Source: Deltaproteobacteria bacterium (GTDB lineage: Bacteria; Desulfobacterota; RBG-13-43-22). Taken from it: DNA of 64,000 nt. The DNA lies in contig JACQYK010000085.1 of assembly GCA_016208255.1 (NCBI GenBank), forward strand, positions 1 through 64,000. The letters run 5' to 3'. The first letter of the stretch is position 1, and each line of letters starts with the position of its first letter. The position numbers and the translations under genes were made by a program. Positions 62,872 through 64,000 of this stretch are shown piece after piece. The notes under the pieces were generated by a model that did no database searches, was not told the origin of the DNA, and worked only from the letters and a program-made list of their open reading frames with translations.

Positions 62872-63780
62872 ATGGATCAAATTTTAAAAGGGCTTTATCG
62901 CTTGGGAAGTCGCGAGTTTCCTGCTTTTCTCGTGGTGGGGAGCCATCACCTTGTCCAAGTCGATGCCGGGCCCGCCTTTATGGGGCCGGGGTATCTCCAA
63001 GACCTCCCAAAAGTACTGGGGAAGGGAAGAGGACCGGACTTTCTTTTCCATACCCATTCCCACTTCGACCATATAGGCAGCACGCCTTTTCTACTGCGGC
63101 ACTTTCCGGAGATAAAAGTAGGCGGCAGCGAAACGTTCGCCAGGCGGCTTTCACGGACAAAGACCGGGAATTCCATAGCGGATCTCAACCGGGCGCTTGT
63201 CCGGAAGAGTAATATGGACCGGGAATTTATCCCGGGGGATTTCGATTACAGCTTTCTGACCGTTAAACAGATTCTGAAAGAAGGGGATTTGATCGATCTG
63301 GGCGGCGGGGTATCGCTTGAGGTCATCGCCACCCCCGGTCACACCAGCGACAGCCTGAGTTTCTTTCTGCCCCATCTGGAGGCCGTGCTGGCGGGCGATG
63401 CCCTCGGAATTATTCCGGGAGATGATTCCTGGGTAGCCCCCCAGTTTCTATCCAGCTATGAGAACTATCTTGATTCTATCGAGCGGATCCGGAAGAGAGC
63501 GCCGAAAACTATTCTGTTAGGTCATCACTCCGTAGTGGGCCAAGGGGAATGCGAAAGATTTTTCAATGCCGCTGTAGCCGACTGCTTGGCGTTCCGGGAG
63601 ATGATCGAACAATACTTGAAAGAATCCGAGATGAAGGAAGAAATGGTCGTCCAGCGTATCCAGGCAGCCGAGTATCATACGCTTCGGGGAGGCAAACAGC
63701 CCGAGGCGGCTTTTCTTTTAAACCTCACCGCCCAGGTTCACTTGATCTCCAAAGGTATGAAAGGGGACCGGGTGGGCTAG
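62872..63780 (+). CDS. Metallo-beta-lactamase fold hydrolase
   Basis: A 302-residue MBL protein with all metal ligands: HTHSHFDHIG (H-x-H-x-D-H), TPGHTSDS, the bridging Asp in LAGDALG and the final His in LLGHHSVV. It is near the glyoxalase II/hydroxyacylglutathione-hydrolase-like class but without a glutathione-binding pattern. It hydrolyses a thioester or lactone with two zinc or iron ions. The ATG at 62872 has a poor ribosome binding site; it follows mobile element D by 76 bases. The C-terminal helix-rich 80 residues (AFREMIEQYLKESEM on) are typical of hydrolases on large thioesters. Confidence 0.88.
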   Translation: MDQILKGLYRLGSREFPAFLVVGSHHLVQVDAGPAFMGPGYLQDLPKVLGKGRGPDFLFHTHSHFDHIGSTPFLLRHFPEIKVGGSETFARRLSRTKTGNSIADLNRALVRKSNMDREFIPGDFDYSFLTVKQILKEGDLIDLGGGVSLEVIATPGHTSDSLSFFLPHLEAVLAGDALGIIPGDDSWVAPQFLSSYENYLDSIERIRKRAPKTILLGHHSVVGQGECERFFNAAVADCLAFREMIEQYLKESEMKEEMVVQRIQAAEYHTLRGGKQPEAAFLLNLTAQVHLISKGMKGDRVG

Positions 63781-64000
63781 ATTCTTTTGTTGCTGGTTAC
63801 TTGTTACTCGTTCCTTGTTAAAAACCAAGAACTTGAAATCAGGAACTAGCAACGAAGGAAAACCCTTGAACCCAATTTTTAAACAAAAGGACGCTGGAGC
63901 GTCCAGAACTTGTATTCCCACGCGGAAGCGTGGGAACGATAAAAATAAAGAATCCAGAATCCAGAAGTCAGAATTCAGAATAAAACGATCCCGTCAGGCA
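63781..64000. repeat. Mixed repeats at the window end
   Basis: Contains heptamers of the GTTACTG/AACGAGT kind (63781-63855), GGACGCTGGAGCGTCC and TTCCCACGC-GCGTGGGAA palindromes (about 63885-63935), and an AGAATCC/AGAAGTC array from about 63949 to the end. No coding sequence was recognised. Confidence 0.6.

Overview
The window looks like a chromosomal segment of an anaerobic member of the Desulfobacterota (former Deltaproteobacteria), possibly related to Syntrophobacterales. I infer this from the ilv-psd-pssA-leuA-leuC-leuD-leuB-asd gene order, a glycyl radical enzyme, CaiB/BaiF CoA-transferases, a PAS-sigma54 activator, a probable selenocysteine protein and many small palindromic repeats. 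The assignment is an inference and was not tested by a search. No rRNA, tRNA or CRISPR array was seen.

Layout. 1-5.4 kb: tyrosine recombinase remnant, SDR, MFS transporter, then an AT-rich stretch with a GT-C-like membrane protein and a type IV pilin-like protein. 5.5-12 kb: two CaiB/BaiF CoA-transferases, a decayed WD40 fragment, cupin, thioredoxin-like protein, an ABC ATPase with a truncated permease, a small secreted protein and an alpha/beta-hydrolase remnant. 12.3-17.6 kb: epimerase, SDR, a PFL-like glycyl radical enzyme and a possible SCP2-like protein, with repeats between the genes. 17.6-24.5 kb: phosphoribosyltransferase; a four-gene cassette (small anchored protein, FtsX-type permease, LolD-type ATPase, multi-pass protein with a CPFC motif); lipoprotein; macrodomain protein; outer-membrane-like protein. 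25-36.9 kb: biosynthetic operon ilvB, ilvN, psd, pssA, leuA, leuC, leuD, leuB, asd, then rsmD and coaD. The expected ilvC is absent.

37-49.4 kb (minus strand): a GDT1/UPF0016 transporter behind a probable yybP-ykoY manganese riboswitch, two GH130 proteins and two glycosyltransferases, small stress-type membrane proteins (one found only as a 49-residue ORF, one frameshifted), a B12-radical SAM protein and FtsH. 49.7-64 kb: monooxygenase-like protein; a double-[4Fe-4S] protein with an in-frame TGA and SECIS-like hairpin, behind a promoter overlapped by a MarR-type palindrome; MarR regulator; PAS-sigma54 activator; acyl-CoA dehydrogenase; two amidohydrolase-fold proteins lacking usual metal ligands; an acyl-CoA carboxyltransferase; SDR; a shortened PfkB gene; class II aldolase; acyl carrier protein; MBL hydrolase.

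The catabolic genes at both ends (CoA-transferases, acyl-CoA dehydrogenase, carboxyltransferase, SDRs, amidohydrolases) suggest degradation of organic acids or cyclic carboxylates through CoA thioesters; the substrates cannot be named. At least four families of mobile-looking palindromic repeats lie between genes, and in rsmD, leuD and the small protein at 18.8 kb they appear to have entered coding sequence. The best discovery candidates are the probable selenoprotein with its operator, the CPFC membrane protein/ABC cassette, the glycyl radical enzyme cluster without a visible activase, and the nested repeat families.
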